From CS4-C045 sp963844115 (GTDB lineage: Bacteria > Planctomycetota > Planctomycetia > Pirellulales > UBA7805), in the NCBI GenBank assembly GCA_963844115.1, contig CAWJNN010000030.1, forward strand, positions 46,867 through 110,866: a DNA stretch of 64,000 bases, read 5' to 3'. The position numbers and the translations under genes are program-made. Positions 8,999-20,735 of this stretch are shown piece by piece. How positions within the stretch are numbered: position 1 is the first letter of the stretch; each line of letters begins with the position of its first letter. A model generated the notes under the pieces. The model saw only the letters and a list, made by a program, of their open reading frames with translations. It did not search any database and was not told the DNA's origin.

Positions 8999-11900
8999 GT
9001 GTCCAATCGCATCAAGAAGAAATCCGTCCGTCAATCATTGGACAAGTTGCGACGTAAGAACCGTCGTAGCGCAGCGTGGAAAAGCGGGCTTCTCCTCGAA
9101 CAACTTGAGGACCGCAGGCTCCTGGCGGTGGTCGCCACCGACCTGGCTGACTATGCGCCAGCTGATACGGCATTGATTTCCGCAACGGGATACCAACCGG
9201 GAGAAACCGTCGAATTCCAGGTGTTGCACATTGACGGCACACCAAACACGGGCAATGGACACGACCCGTGGTTTGTGACGGACGGCAGCCCCGAAGACCT
9301 GGACGGACTCGTGGATGGTAACGTCGATACCTCGTGGTTTGTCGATCCCGACGACTCGCTGGGTGCGACGTTCGAACTGACCGCGTCCGGGCAAAGTTCC
9401 GGCCTTGTCGCAACAACATTCTTTACGGATGCAGGCGGTGACTATTCGATCGATTTCAGCGCGGCCGATCCGGATCTCTACGCGAGCTTGTTACCAGGGC
9501 AAGTGGCAGTACCGACGGGTCGCGCGAACGATCCTATAACAAATGCCGCGGACGATACGAGCGTTGAATCGTTGGCTCCCTCATCCTTAGCACTCGGACA
9601 GATCGTCCCGTTCAAGTTTCGTATTTCCGTCGACGGCGGTTCACCCGCAAATGACTCCATCACGTTCGTCGCAGGTTTCGAAACTGAGACCAACAATGGC
9701 GGTGCATTCGGATATGACGCCAGTCTTGGTGTGCTTGCTGCCTTTGTCGATGAGGGCGACCCGAACCACAGCGAGTCAGGAACCGGAACCGACGCCACCG
9801 TAGACAACTTTTCTTGGATGCTCGTAGGCACCGAAATTCAGGGCACCATCGAAGTGGCCGGACTCGATCCGAACGAGGAAGTTATCGTTGAAGTCTGGTT
9901 GGTTCTGCAAGATTCGATAATGGCCGGTACAACGTCAAATGTGCAATCCCGTCTGATTGACGCGGATACGTCGGGAACCGTTGAGTCTGGGCAAAACATC
10001 AGCACAGGTAATCAAACGATTCCCCTGCTGAAGGTCCAAGACTTCTTTTCCGCAGACGCCGATTTGTCGGTTACCAAAAGCGACGTCGCGATGGAGCCTG
10101 TCGCGATCGGAGACACTTTCGACTACACAATTGTCGTGACCAACAATTCGACCGACGTCGTAGCCAACTCCGTCATCGCCACAGACACGTTGGACGCGGA
10201 TACCATCTTCGTCAGCTCGTCCGTCAACGACACCCAAGGTTTTGTGACGACCGTTAGCCATGATGGTGCGCCAACCGGTGGCGTCGTTACGGCAGACTTG
10301 GGATTCCTGAACCCCGGTGAGGCGGTCACCATTACGCTCACCGTCCAGGTGGGTAACGTTACGAATCCAACAGGCGGAGTTTTCGAAGGTAACTGCAACG
10401 GTGCCGAGGACCTGTGCAACACGGTAATGGTCACCAGCATCACCGACGATCCGAACACGAGCAATAACTCGGATGATGAACCAACCGGTGTAGCCGGCAA
10501 CCCGGCGTACACGATCGTCAAAACAGTCACCGACGTCGGCGGCGACGGACCCGGTGGCATGGTCGACGCGGCTGCGGACGTGATCACCTATCAGATCGTC
10601 GTCACCAACACCGGTGACCAGAGCATCACCGGCGTCAGCCTCGCCGACCCCTTGTTGCAAGGCGCCAACGGCACGCTGAGCGGCGAGACCGAATCGCTGA
10701 CCAACGACGACATCCTGGAAGTCGGCGAGACCTGGACCTACACCGGTACCTACACCGCTCAACAGTCCGACATCGATGACAACGGTGGCGGCGATGGCGA
10801 CATCGACAACACGGCCACGGTCAGTAGCAACGAGCTCCCCAACGAAAGCGACAGTGAAGACGTACCGATCGCCCAAAACCCCGCGTACACGATTGTCAAA
10901 ACGGTCACCGACGTCGGTGGCGACGGGGCCGGTGGCATGGTCGACGCGGCCGGCGACCTGATCACCTATCAGATCGTCGTCACGAACTCGGGCAACCAGA
11001 GCATCACCGGCGTCAGCCTCGCCGACCCCTTGTTACAAGGCGCCAACGGCACGCTGAGCGGCGAGACCGAATCGATGGCCAACGACGACATCCTGGAAGT
11101 CGGCGAGACCTGGACCTACACCGGTACCTACACCGCTCAACAGTCCGACATCGATGACAACGGTGGCGGCGACGGGGATATCGATAACACGGCGACCGTC
11201 AGCAGCGATCAATTGCCCAACGAAAGCGACAGTGAAGACGTGCCGATCGCCCAAAACCCCACGTACACGATTGTTAAAACGGTGACCGACGTCGGCGGCG
11301 ACGGGGCCGGTGCCATGGTCGACGCGGCCGGCGACCTGATCACCTATCAGATCGTCGTCACCAACACGGGCAACCAAAGCATCACCGGCGTCAGCCTTGC
11401 CGATCCGCTCTTGCAAGGCGCCAACGGCACGCTGAGCGGCGAGACCGAATCGATGACCAACGACGACATCCTGGAAGTCGGCGAGACCTGGACCTACACC
11501 GGCACGTATACCACTCAGCAGTCGGACATCGATGATAACGGCGGTGGCGACGGGGATATCGATAATACGGCCACCGTCAGCAGCGATCAATTGCCCAACG
11601 AAAGCGACAGTGAAGACGTGCCGATCGCTCAAAACCCCACCTACACGATCGTCAAGACAGTCACCGACGTCGGTGGCGATGGTGCCGGTGGCCTGGTCGA
11701 TGCGGCCGGCGACCTGATCACCTATCAAATCGTGGTTACCAACACAGGCAACCAGAGCCTCACCGGCGTCAGCCTCGCCGATCCGCTCTTGCAAGGAGCC
11801 AATGGGACGCTGAGCGGCGAGACCGAATCGATGACCAACGACGACATCCTGGAAGTCGGCGAAACCTGGACCTACACCGGTACCTACACCGCTCAGCAGT

Positions 11901-14900
11901 CAGACATCGATGACAACGGCGGTGGCGACGGGGACATCGATAATACGGCCACCGTCAGTAGCAACGAGCTACCCGACGAGAGCGATAGCGAAGACGTACC
12001 CATCGCTCAGGCTGCAGGTTACGCGATCAACAAGACCGTCACCGACGTCGGCGGTGACGGCGCGGGCGGAACCGTGGATGCGGCGAACGACGTGATTACC
12101 TACCAGATTGTCGTGACCAACACGGGCAACCAGAGCATCACCGGCGTCAGCCTCGCCGACCCGCTGTTACAAGGCGCTAATGGGACGCTGAGCGGCGAGA
12201 CTGAATCGATGACCAACGACGATATCCTGGAAGTCGGCGAGACCTGGACCTACACCGGCACCTACACCGCTCAACAGTCCGACATCGATGACAACGGTGG
12301 CGGAGACGGCGACATCGATAACACGGCCACCGTCAGTAGCAACGAGCTACCCGACGAGAGCGACAGTGAAGACGTACCGATCGCTCAAAACCCCGCGTAT
12401 ACGATCGTTAAAACGGTCACCGACGTCGGCGGTGACGGCGCGGGCGGAACCGTGGATGCGGCCAACGACCTGATCACCTACCAGATTGTCGTAACCAACA
12501 CGGGTAATCAGAGCATCACCGGCGTCAGCCTCGCCGACCCCTTGTTGCAAGGCGCCAACGGCACGCTGAGCGGCGAGACCGAATCGATGACCAACGACGA
12601 TATCCTGGAAGTCGGCGAGACCTGGACCTACACCGGTACCTACACCGCTCAACAGTCGGACATCGATGACAACGGTGGCGGAGACGGGGATATCGATAAC
12701 ACGGCGACCGTCAGCAGCAACGAGCTACCCAACGAAAGCGACAGTGAAGACGTACCGATCGCCCAGAACGCCGCCTATACGATCGTTAAAACGGTCACCG
12801 ACGTCGGCGGTGACGGGGCCGGCGGCATGGTCGACGCGGCCGGCGACCTGATCACTTATCAGATCGTCGTGACCAACACGGGCAACCAGAGCATAACGGG
12901 CGTCGGCCTCGCCGATCCGCTGTTACAAGGCGCGAACGGCACGCTGAGCGGCGAGACCGAATCGATGACCAACGACGACATCCTGGAAGTCGGCGAGACC
13001 TGGACCTACACCGGTACCTACACCGCTCAACAGTCGGACATCGATGATAACGGTGGCGGAGATGGTGATATCGACAACACGGCCACGGTCAGCAGCAACG
13101 AGCTCCCCAACGAAAGCGATAGCGAAGACGTACCTATCGCCCAGAACGCCGCTTATACGATCGTCAAGACAGTCACCGACGTCGGTGGTGACGGCCTGGC
13201 GGAAGCGTGGATGCGGCCAACGACGTGATCAGCTACCAGATTGTCGTCACGAACTCGGGCAACCAGAGCATTACGGGCGTCGGCCTCGCCGATCCGCTGT
13301 TACAAGGCGCGAACGGCACGCTGAGCGGTGAGACCGAATCGCAGACCAACGACGACATCCTTGAAGTCGGCGAGACCTGGACCTACACCGGTACCTACAC
13401 CGCTCAGCAGTCGGACATCGATGACAACGGTGGCGGAGACGGGGATATCGATAACACGGCCACCGTCAGCAGCGATCAATTGCCTAACGAAAGCGACAGT
13501 GAAGACGTTCCGATCGCGCAGAATCCGGCCTATACGATTATCAAGACAGTCACCGACGTCGGCGGCGACGGGGCCAGCGGCCTGGTCGATGCGGCTGGCG
13601 ACCTGATCACGTACCAGATCGTGGTCATCAACACAGGCAACCAGAGCGTCACCGGCGTCAGCCTCAGCGATCCGTTGTTGCAAGGTGCGAATGGCACGCT
13701 GAGCGGCGAGATCGAATCGCTGACCAACGACGACATTCTGGAAGTCGGCGAGACCTGGACCTATACCGGCACCTACACCGTTCAGCAGTCGGACATCGAT
13801 GACAACGGTGGCGGCGACGGTGATATCGACAACACGGCCACCGTCAGCAGCACGGAGCTGCCCGACGAAAGTGATAGCGAAGACGTCCCGATCGACCAGA
13901 ACCCGGCCTACGCGATCGACAAAACGGTCACCGATGTCGACGGTGGCGGCCCGATGGGTGAGGTCGACGCCGCTGGCGATGTGATCAGCTACCAGGTTCA
14001 GGTCGTCAACACTGGCAACCAGACGATCACCGGCGTCACGCTCGCCGATACCCTGGTGGCCATGGTCGGCTCGGCCACGGAATCCGGCGGCACTGGCGTC
14101 AACGGCGACGGCAACCTGGACGTCGGTGAAACTTGGACCTGGACCTACACCTACGTCGTCACTCCGACCGACATCAACACCAACGGCGGCGGCGATGGCG
14201 ACATTGATAACACGGCCATTGTCAGCAGCGATCAGCTTCCCGACGAAGATGATAGCGAGACGGTTCCGGTGGTTACACCGGGTGAAATCGCGGGCATGAA
14301 GTTCTGGGATCGCAACAGCAACGGCGTTCGCGACGTCGGTGGTGAAGATGGCTACGTTGGCAATGCGGACGATGAGATCGGCTTGAGCGGTTGGGTCATC
14401 GTGGTGTTCGAAGATACCAACGGCAATCAATTGCTAGATCAAGACGAATTCGATGCCGGCGAATTCGGTTTTCAGCCAACGGACGCCAACGGCAATTACC
14501 TTTTCACAGACGTGCCCGCTGGTGATTACATTGTCGTCGAAGTCCTGCAAACTGCCTGGCTGCAGTCGCATCCCATGGGTGCCAGCGTACTGGCGCCGGG
14601 TCTGGACGATGACGGCGCACAATTAGGTGCCAAGGGCCACGCTATCGTCGTGCAAGGTGGACAGACGAACGACGACAACGATTTCGGTAACTTCAAAATT
14701 GGTAAACATCTCACCTTGGCGTCCGCACAAAATTGGACCGATCAAGAATTTGACCTGTCTCAGGGCGACATCTGGTTCCCCATCGAACCAGGCTCGGCCG
14801 ACCAACTTCTGGCCACCATCCACCATGCATCCGGCCTCGCTCAACTGGACCTTTACGATTCAGACATCCAGTTCGTTTCCAGTGCTTATTCTACGGCTCA

Positions 14901-16224
14901 ATCCCAGGATCTGTATTGGACGCGTGACACGACCGACATGTGGTATCTGCGTTTGTACGGCACCAGTCCCAGCGCGTGGCTGGATATCTATCAAACGATC
15001 CACCGCGACGGCGATACCGTTTACGCCAATGGAACCTCGTACGCGGACAATATTCAGTTCCATGCCACCGACACGGATTACCTGGTTAAGCTGAACGGCG
15101 TCGAATTCTGGTTCAGTGCGAACGACGTATCCAATTTTGTCATTGACGGCGGGCCGGGTGACGACCAGATCGACGTGTGGGGCAATTCCGACGACGAAGT
15201 GGCACGTCTCTACCCGTTCTGGGGCATGCTGGACGGTTCAAACTATCACGTATCGTTCCACGACTTCTCGACGATTTCCGTCGACAGCATGGCGGGTCAC
15301 GACGTCGCGCTCATGTACGATTCAGTAGGAAACGAGATGTTCTACGGTCGTCCGGAATCCGCCGAGATGATTGGCGTAGACTTCCACAATCAGGTTTCCG
15401 GTTTCGAGCAAGTCGTTGCTCATGCCTGGAAAGGCGGCACCGACCGAGCGATGTTATACGATTCAATCGGCAAAGACATCCTGATCGCCAAACCGACGTA
15501 TAGCATTCTTAGCGACACGGCCTCAAACTACTACAACGTGGTGAAGGGTTTCGACTATGTCGACGCTTTCGCGACGGCGGGCGGATCGATCAACAAGGCG
15601 TATTTATATGACTCGCCGGTCAACGATATTTTTGTCGGCGCACCCACCTACGCGCGGCTGGCGGATGTTGGTAATACGTTCGTCAATACCGCCCACCACT
15701 TCAATCGGGTTCACGCATTCGCGACGGCTGGAGGTGGCGACGATCGAGCGTATCTACATGATTCGGACGGTAGCGACTTCTACTATGGCCGTGACAATTA
15801 TGGCCTGATGCGCAGAAGTGACTACCAGTATTACAACGTTGCCTGGTACTTCAACCACATCGAAGCGACCGCTTCGAACGGTTACGATCGCGCCTATCTT
15901 TACGGCACGTCCGACACCAACCATCTCACGCTGGGCGAAACCCACACGTCGCTCACCAGCGGCGACGTTCACTATCGAACGTCTGGATTCAACTACAGTC
16001 GCGTCTATGGGCGCGGTGGATATGATTACGTTCAACTGGATGACGTGGCCGCTGCCGACCAGGTTTATGGTCGCTATAGCTACCTCTATTCGCAGCGCGG
16101 GGCGGAAGAGAGTTTCGCCTTCGATTTCAGCATGGTCAATGCGTACGCCAAGGCAGGCGAGACGGCGTCGGCCGACGTAGCCTTGACGGATTACGTCTTC
16201 GAGACATTCGGCAGTTGGCAGTAG
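8999..16224 (+). CDS. Giant surface protein: LEDRRLLA motif, ten DUF11 repeats, SdrD-B-like and beta-roll-like C-terminus (one frameshift)
   Basis: GTG start with GAGGAG upstream; about 2,408 residues after correcting one missing base near 13,197, where a repeat reads GGCCTGG instead of the expected GGCCCTGG. The basic N-terminus ends in LLEQLEDRRLLA, an export-related motif common in very large planctomycete surface proteins. A non-repeat ~480-residue region with one divergent DUF11 unit precedes ten 126-residue DUF11 repeats (start KTVTDVGGDG, end DSEDVPIAQ). Then comes an SdrD B-like domain (PGEIAGMKFWDRNSNGVRDVGG...GNYLFTDVPAGDYIV). The last ~500 residues have repeated AYLYDS, ATAGG and YGR blocks. 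Probably an adhesin or cell-surface layer protein; the partner is unknown. Confidence 0.85.
10499..14278 (+). repeat. Ten tandem 378-bp coding repeats (DUF11)
   Basis: Units begin at 10499, 10877, 11255, 11633, 12011, 12389, 12767, 13145, 13522 and 13900, an exact 378-bp spacing apart from the single-base deletion in the eighth. The first nine are nearly identical at both DNA and protein level. The tenth is diverged (GGGPMGEVDAAGDVISYQV...) and ends the array. Such identity implies recent amplification or gene conversion, and the copy number could be collapsed or expanded by assembly. Confidence 0.95.
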
Positions 16225-16567
16225 TACGGCGTGGATCCTATACCGGCCGACGAAAGCCCAATCCGCAAACTCGGCCATATCGGTACAGGTCCTAATCCGC
16301 GCACACGCCACATTGTCGTTATGACCATACCCGCTATTCGAGCCGCAAACTTTATCTGCGCCGAACGTCCGGACCCACCAACATATCCAGCGCATCGAGC
16401 ACAACCCTAACTTTTGTTGCTGCACGAACTTCTCGCTCCGATTACACCGATCGTGAAAATTGTCGCGACACGATTGTAGGCGACGTACTGGCTATCCGCG
16501 TTCCTACAATTGACGCAGTCATTCCGACGCGTTCGGTCGTCTGGCCTACAACCCTGCTAGCAGTACC
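16225..16567. other. Spacer before BBP7 copy 1, with inverted repeat
   Basis: No gene is seen. Between about 16476 and 16553 there are TGTAGGC...GCCTACA arms around divergent DNA, similar to other GTAGG/CCTAC elements of the window. No clear Shine-Dalgarno sequence precedes the ATG at 16568; GCTAGCA lies about ten bases upstream, as it also does before BBP7 copy 2. Confidence 0.4.
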
Positions 16568-17833
16568 ATGAAACATCGAAGCCTTACTTCCCTTTTCGTC
16601 TTGCTGTGTGTGTGGAATCTGGCAGCGATTCATATCGCGGCCGCTGACGACGGAGCATGTGATCAGTGCGGGCCGTCTTGTAAAGCGTACGGCGGCCAAT
16701 GCGCAGGCTGCGACGACTCTGCCACGAACGAAAACGGCTACACCAGCTGCCTCGCGACCGTCCAGCTGGACGATTGCTGCCGCCCGCTGGGCCATCTTTG
16801 GGCTGAAGTTGATTACCTGCAGTGGTGGGTCCAGGGCTATGCCGTGCCGGCATTAGTTACGAGCGCCCCGTTTGGATCGACGGGCGCTGTGGATGACCCG
16901 AATGCCACGATCCTGTTGGGAGCCAACCGCCTGGACGGGGATACACGATCTGGTGCTCGCGGCCGTGTTGGCTGGTGGTTCGACGATTGCGAAACGCACG
17001 GGATCCAGGCCGAGTACTTTGGTTTGGAACGGGAAGGAACCAGGTTCGACGCGGTTTCCAATCCTCCGGGAGCGATTCTCTGGCGGCCTTTCTTCGACGC
17101 CGATCCGGGGGTCCTCGCCCCGAACGCTCAAGAAGCTGACGCGATCAGTGTCGCCAGTTCCAGTGAGTTGTACTCCGCTAATGTGCTGTACCGGCACAAT
17201 TGGAGTTGCTGCTACGACAACCGCTGCTGCCGCGGTTACCGCTTCGATTTCTTGGCCGGCTACCGGCATTTGCGACTTAACGAAGACCTGACGATCTATG
17301 AAACCGCGAGTTTCGGCCCGTCCGTATTCGATATCGAAGATCGCTTTCGGACCGATAATCGCTTCGACGGCGGCGAGTTTGGCGTCGTCAGCAAGGTCTA
17401 CCGCGGCGACTGGTCGCTCGAATTGCTGGCCAAGGTCGCCTTGGGGAACAACCATCAGACCGTGAGGGTCTTCGGGGAAGAAATAACCACGACACCGCCT
17501 GGGCCTCCGACCGTCCGAAACGGTGGACTGTTAGCCCAGCCAACGAATATCCGCACGGAAACGCGTAACGAATTTGCGGTGCTTCCGGAACTGAATGCCG
17601 AACTGGGGTATCTGCTGACAGACAACCTCCGCCTTACCTTCGGCTACACCTTCCTGTGGCTCAGCCGCGCCGTCCGACCGGGTGACCAGATCGATGCTGT
17701 TGTGGACGGCCGTTTTCTGGACCCCAACCTGGTGCCGCCGTTTGCACCCCCCGCCACGCGACCTGCCCCGCGGTTCACTCCCAGCAGCCTGTGGGCGCAG
17801 GGTCTGAACGCCGGGCTCGAATGGCGTTATTGA
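16568..17833 (+). CDS. BBP7 family outer-membrane beta-barrel protein, copy 1
   Basis: A 421-residue protein with a signal peptide (ending HIAAA) and a Cys-rich stretch (CDQCGPSCKAYGGQCAGC). The start of the barrel, WAEVDYLQWWVQGY, is the signature of the planctomycete putative beta-barrel porin-7 family (BBP7, formerly DUF1551). Amphipathic beta strands then alternate to the end: GRVGWWF, YRFDFLAGYRHLRL, WSLELLAKVALGN, LRLTFGYTFLWLSRAV. The chain ends in an aromatic residue (WRY), as expected for outer-membrane barrels. It is followed at once by a hairpin terminator, so it is probably transcribed alone. The transported substrate is unknown. Confidence 0.9.
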   Translation: MKHRSLTSLFVLLCVWNLAAIHIAAADDGACDQCGPSCKAYGGQCAGCDDSATNENGYTSCLATVQLDDCCRPLGHLWAEVDYLQWWVQGYAVPALVTSAPFGSTGAVDDPNATILLGANRLDGDTRSGARGRVGWWFDDCETHGIQAEYFGLEREGTRFDAVSNPPGAILWRPFFDADPGVLAPNAQEADAISVASSSELYSANVLYRHNWSCCYDNRCCRGYRFDFLAGYRHLRLNEDLTIYETASFGPSVFDIEDRFRTDNRFDGGEFGVVSKVYRGDWSLELLAKVALGNNHQTVRVFGEEITTTPPGPPTVRNGGLLAQPTNIRTETRNEFAVLPELNAELGYLLTDNLRLTFGYTFLWLSRAVRPGDQIDAVVDGRFLDPNLVPPFAPPATRPAPRFTPSSLWAQGLNAGLEWRY

Positions 17834-17856
17834 TGCCTGGACGACTCGTCCAGGCA
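17834..17856 (+). terminator. Intrinsic terminator-like hairpin after BBP7 copy 1
   Basis: A perfect 10-bp stem (TGCCTGGACG / CGTCCAGGCA) with a 3-base loop starts at the BBP7 stop codon and is followed by GTTTCTT. Confidence 0.7.
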
Positions 17857-18460
17857 GTTTCTTGATCGCCGCCTTCCGGCTCGATGCGGAAATCTCTCTA
17901 TTTCCTCACGGCAAGGCGCAGACTTCTATCCCGTTTCTTTCACTGCGACTTGGCGCCTTCGCGCCATCATTTTCAGGCCGCCACGTTGCCATAGTGTTTA
18001 CATAGGGCCATAGTGTGTACGCAGGCCGGCGGCGAGGGTCGCATAACTCGCCTCGCCTTTGCCTTTTGAAGTTACGCAATTTCAAAACCTTTGCCTCGGG
18101 GGCTGACCGGTACCTGCCACTGCGGGGCGAAAACCTGGGTGCAAGCAGGTCCCTCGCTGACACTTCGGGTTACGAAGTTTGCGAGCGGCTCGCGATAACG
18201 GCGATTTCCTTGGGGCGCATCACGCCGTTTTCTGCCGTCAAAGTTTGCCTGACTGGAACTCCCGCCGTCAGTCGTCAAACTCTCTGCAACGCAAACAACC
18301 CGAAATTTCCGGTCAACGCGAACCAAAAATTCCGGTTGCGCCGATCGTACTGATGTTGCGGAGTGGTTGTAGGTGTCGTCCCGGCTGGGAAGAATCCAGC
18401 GCGTGGGTTGACCCACACGTTTAGTCAAACCTTAGAACCCAACATAGCTAGCACCTAATC
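17857..18460. other. 604-base spacer between the two BBP7 genes
   Basis: I see no convincing gene. Around 18135-18195 lies a sequence that reads FVTRSVSEGP on the minus strand, which I recall as an interspersed repeat in planctomycete genomes; that is memory, not a search result. The short open frames here have no family resemblance. Confidence 0.4.
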
Positions 18461-20043
18461 ATGCGAAAAATCATTTTGTCATTAGCCATTGCCAGCGTCC
18501 TGCTCGGTAACTCCAGCGTCCACGCCCAACCGGCCGTCCTGGAGGACACGCAGAGCGCTCCCCTGCCAACCGATCCCCTGGCTGATGACGAGGGATCACC
18601 CTTCAGGGACGACGTGCCCGACCCGCCTGCTGGGGCCACTACCGATCCCGGCGCTACGGATCCCGGCCCTACGGATCCAGACTCAACGGATCCCGGCCCG
18701 ATGCGCCCAGGCCCCCTGGATCGAGGCCCTGTGCTGCATAACGACTACGGTTGTAACGACCTCGATTGCCAACAATGCAACGAACGGTTCGACAACAGCT
18801 TCGACAACGGCTTCGACAACGGTAATGACTGTTCTGGTGACGGCAGTAGCGACTGTTCGTGCGATGGTTGCTGCTCCATTGCAAGTGAAAATTACGAGAG
18901 CGGCTGCTCCTGGGACGGCTACCGCCGTGGTGAACCCTGCGACGATTGCGATCCCTACGGTTCGATCTGGGACGATCCAGAAGACTGCTGTGATACACCC
19001 AGTCACGCGTGGATCGAAGTTGACTACCTGCAGTGGTGGATTCAGGGTTATGCAATCCCGGACCTGGTAACTTCAGCGCCGCTTGGTTCCTCGGCGCGTC
19101 CAACGACCCGAACGCCGTCACGATCATTGGTTCGGACCGCCTGGACGGGGGTACACGATCGGGTGCCCGCGGCCGCATTGGCTGGTGGTTCGACTGCTGT
19201 GAGACCCACGGGATCCAGGCCGAGTTCTTCGGCTTTGAACGGGAAGGAACCCGGTTCGACGGCGTTTCCAATCCTCCGGGATCGATTCTCTGGCGTCCCT
19301 TTTTCGACGCCGATCCGGGAGTCCTCGCTCCGAACGCTCAAGAAGCCGACGCAATCAGTGTCGCCAGCTCCAGTGAGTTGTATTCAGCGAACGCGCTGTA
19401 CCGGCACAATTGGAAGTGCGATTACGACGAGTGCGGCTGTCGCGGTTACCGCGTCGATTTTCTAGCTGGGTACCGGCATTTGCGTCTCAACGAAGAACTG
19501 GCTATTTACGAAACGGCGAGTTTCGCCTCCTCGGTATTCGACATCGAAGATCGCTTTCACACCGACAACCGCTTTGACGGCGGTGAGATCGGCGTTGTTG
19601 GCAGGTACTACCGCGACGACTGGTCGTTCGAGTTGCTGGCCAAGATCGCGTTGGGGAACAACCATCAGACCGTGAGGGTCTTCGGGGAAGAAATCACAAC
19701 CACACCGCCTGGTCCTCCGACCATCCGAAACGGCGGACTGCTGGCTCAGCCAACGAATATCCGCTCGGAAACGCGTAACGAATTTGCGGTGCTTCCGGAA
19801 CTGAATGCCGAGGTTGGGTACCTGCTGACAGACAACTTCCGCCTGACGTTCGGCTATACCTTCCTGTGGCTCAGCCGCGCCGTCCGACCGGGCGATCAGA
19901 TCGATCCTGTTGTGGACGGCCGTTTTCTGAACCCCAACCTGGTGCCTCCGTTCGTACCGCCCGCCACACGACCTGCCCCGCGGTTCACCCCCAGCAGCCT
20001 GTGGGCACAAGGGTTGAACGCCGGACTGGAATGGCGGTACTAA
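18461..20043 (+). CDS. BBP7 family outer-membrane beta-barrel protein, copy 2 with long Cys/Asp-rich linker (one frameshift)
   Basis: A signal peptide (MRKIILSLAIASVLLGNSSVHA) is followed by a TDPG-type repeat linker and a strongly Cys/Asp/Asn-rich stretch (18750-18990, with CSCDGCC). The barrel then starts at WIEVDYLQWWIQGY and is about 90% like copy 1 to the terminal WRY. The frame changes once near 19090 (expected AS-ND-PNA, with one base missing). The linker is the main difference from copy 1 and could be a surface-exposed or disulfide-bonded spacer. The block after the stop duplicates the last ~18 bases (CTGGAATGGCGGTACTAA occurs twice). Confidence 0.85.
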
Positions 20044-20206
20044 CTGGAATGGCGGTACTAACTTAGGTAATCGCCGCGATATCTGCTTCCCCCACAGACG
20101 CCTCACTCGCATCATCAGTTTTCGTGTTGGTAGAATACAAATAGTTTACTGGCGATTCCCGGATCGTCGACTCTGCGACAACAACCTTGCCTTACGGCGT
20201 CTAACA

Positions 20207-20554
20207 GTGTGGGGACTGATGGTCACTTCCTTCTTCCAGCGGCGATTGGGTTGGCTGTTGTTGGCCGTACTTTGTGCGTACGTACTATTGTTCAAAGGTT
20301 CTCATTTGATCTCGCCGCGGCTCGGCCTGTCGCCGCGGCATGAAACCTTCGTCCTATTACTCTTCCTGATCATCACGGCCGCCGGCCTGACGTTGCATTG
20401 GGGCCCTATGATCTTCTGGCCCACGGTAGGTGCCTTTGCCGGAGCACAAATCGTGGTCTATCAACTTACGGGGCTGCAAAACATCGTGCTGTTCACCGTC
20501 GTCGGCGTGCTGTTCGCCTTCGGCATCGAAACTCTGCTGCAAAAAACAAACTGA
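20207..20554 (+). CDS. Small integral membrane protein
   Basis: About 115 residues with three or four hydrophobic segments (LGWLLLAVLCAYVLLF, FVLLLFLIITAAGLTL, IFWPTVGAFAGAQIVVY, IVLFTVVGVLFAFGI) and a short polar C-terminus. The GTG at 20207 or the ATG at 20219 could be the start; neither has a well-spaced ribosome site. It lies alone between the BBP7 genes and the end of the oppositely oriented Tad operon. I recognise no family. Confidence 0.6.
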   Translation: MWGLMVTSFFQRRLGWLLLAVLCAYVLLFKGSHLISPRLGLSPRHETFVLLLFLIITAAGLTLHWGPMIFWPTVGAFAGAQIVVYQLTGLQNIVLFTVVGVLFAFGIETLLQKTN

Positions 20555-20735
20555 GCGCGGCTGTTTGTCCGCATTCGGTGAAAGTTGCGATTGTTCACGC
20601 CGAGGCGCAAAGAGAATGGCTCAGAACAGGGCTACTTTGATGACGCGACTGCTTCCGACCAGCTTCAAGGCAAACTGACCGGGCTGCACAACCGCGAGGT
20701 TTTGATTAGAAGGGCCGCGTAACCCGGCGTAATGA

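Noticed and set aside
9935..13331. Long antisense and +1-frame open frames through the DUF11 repeats
   Set aside because: They arise because the 378-bp unit contains no stop in those frames; their sequences are repetitive and low in protein character, and the sense frame has clear DUF11 domains.
17906..18428. Open frames in the spacer between the BBP7 genes
   Set aside because: They run through an interspersed repeat-like sequence and show no domain, start signal or codon pattern.
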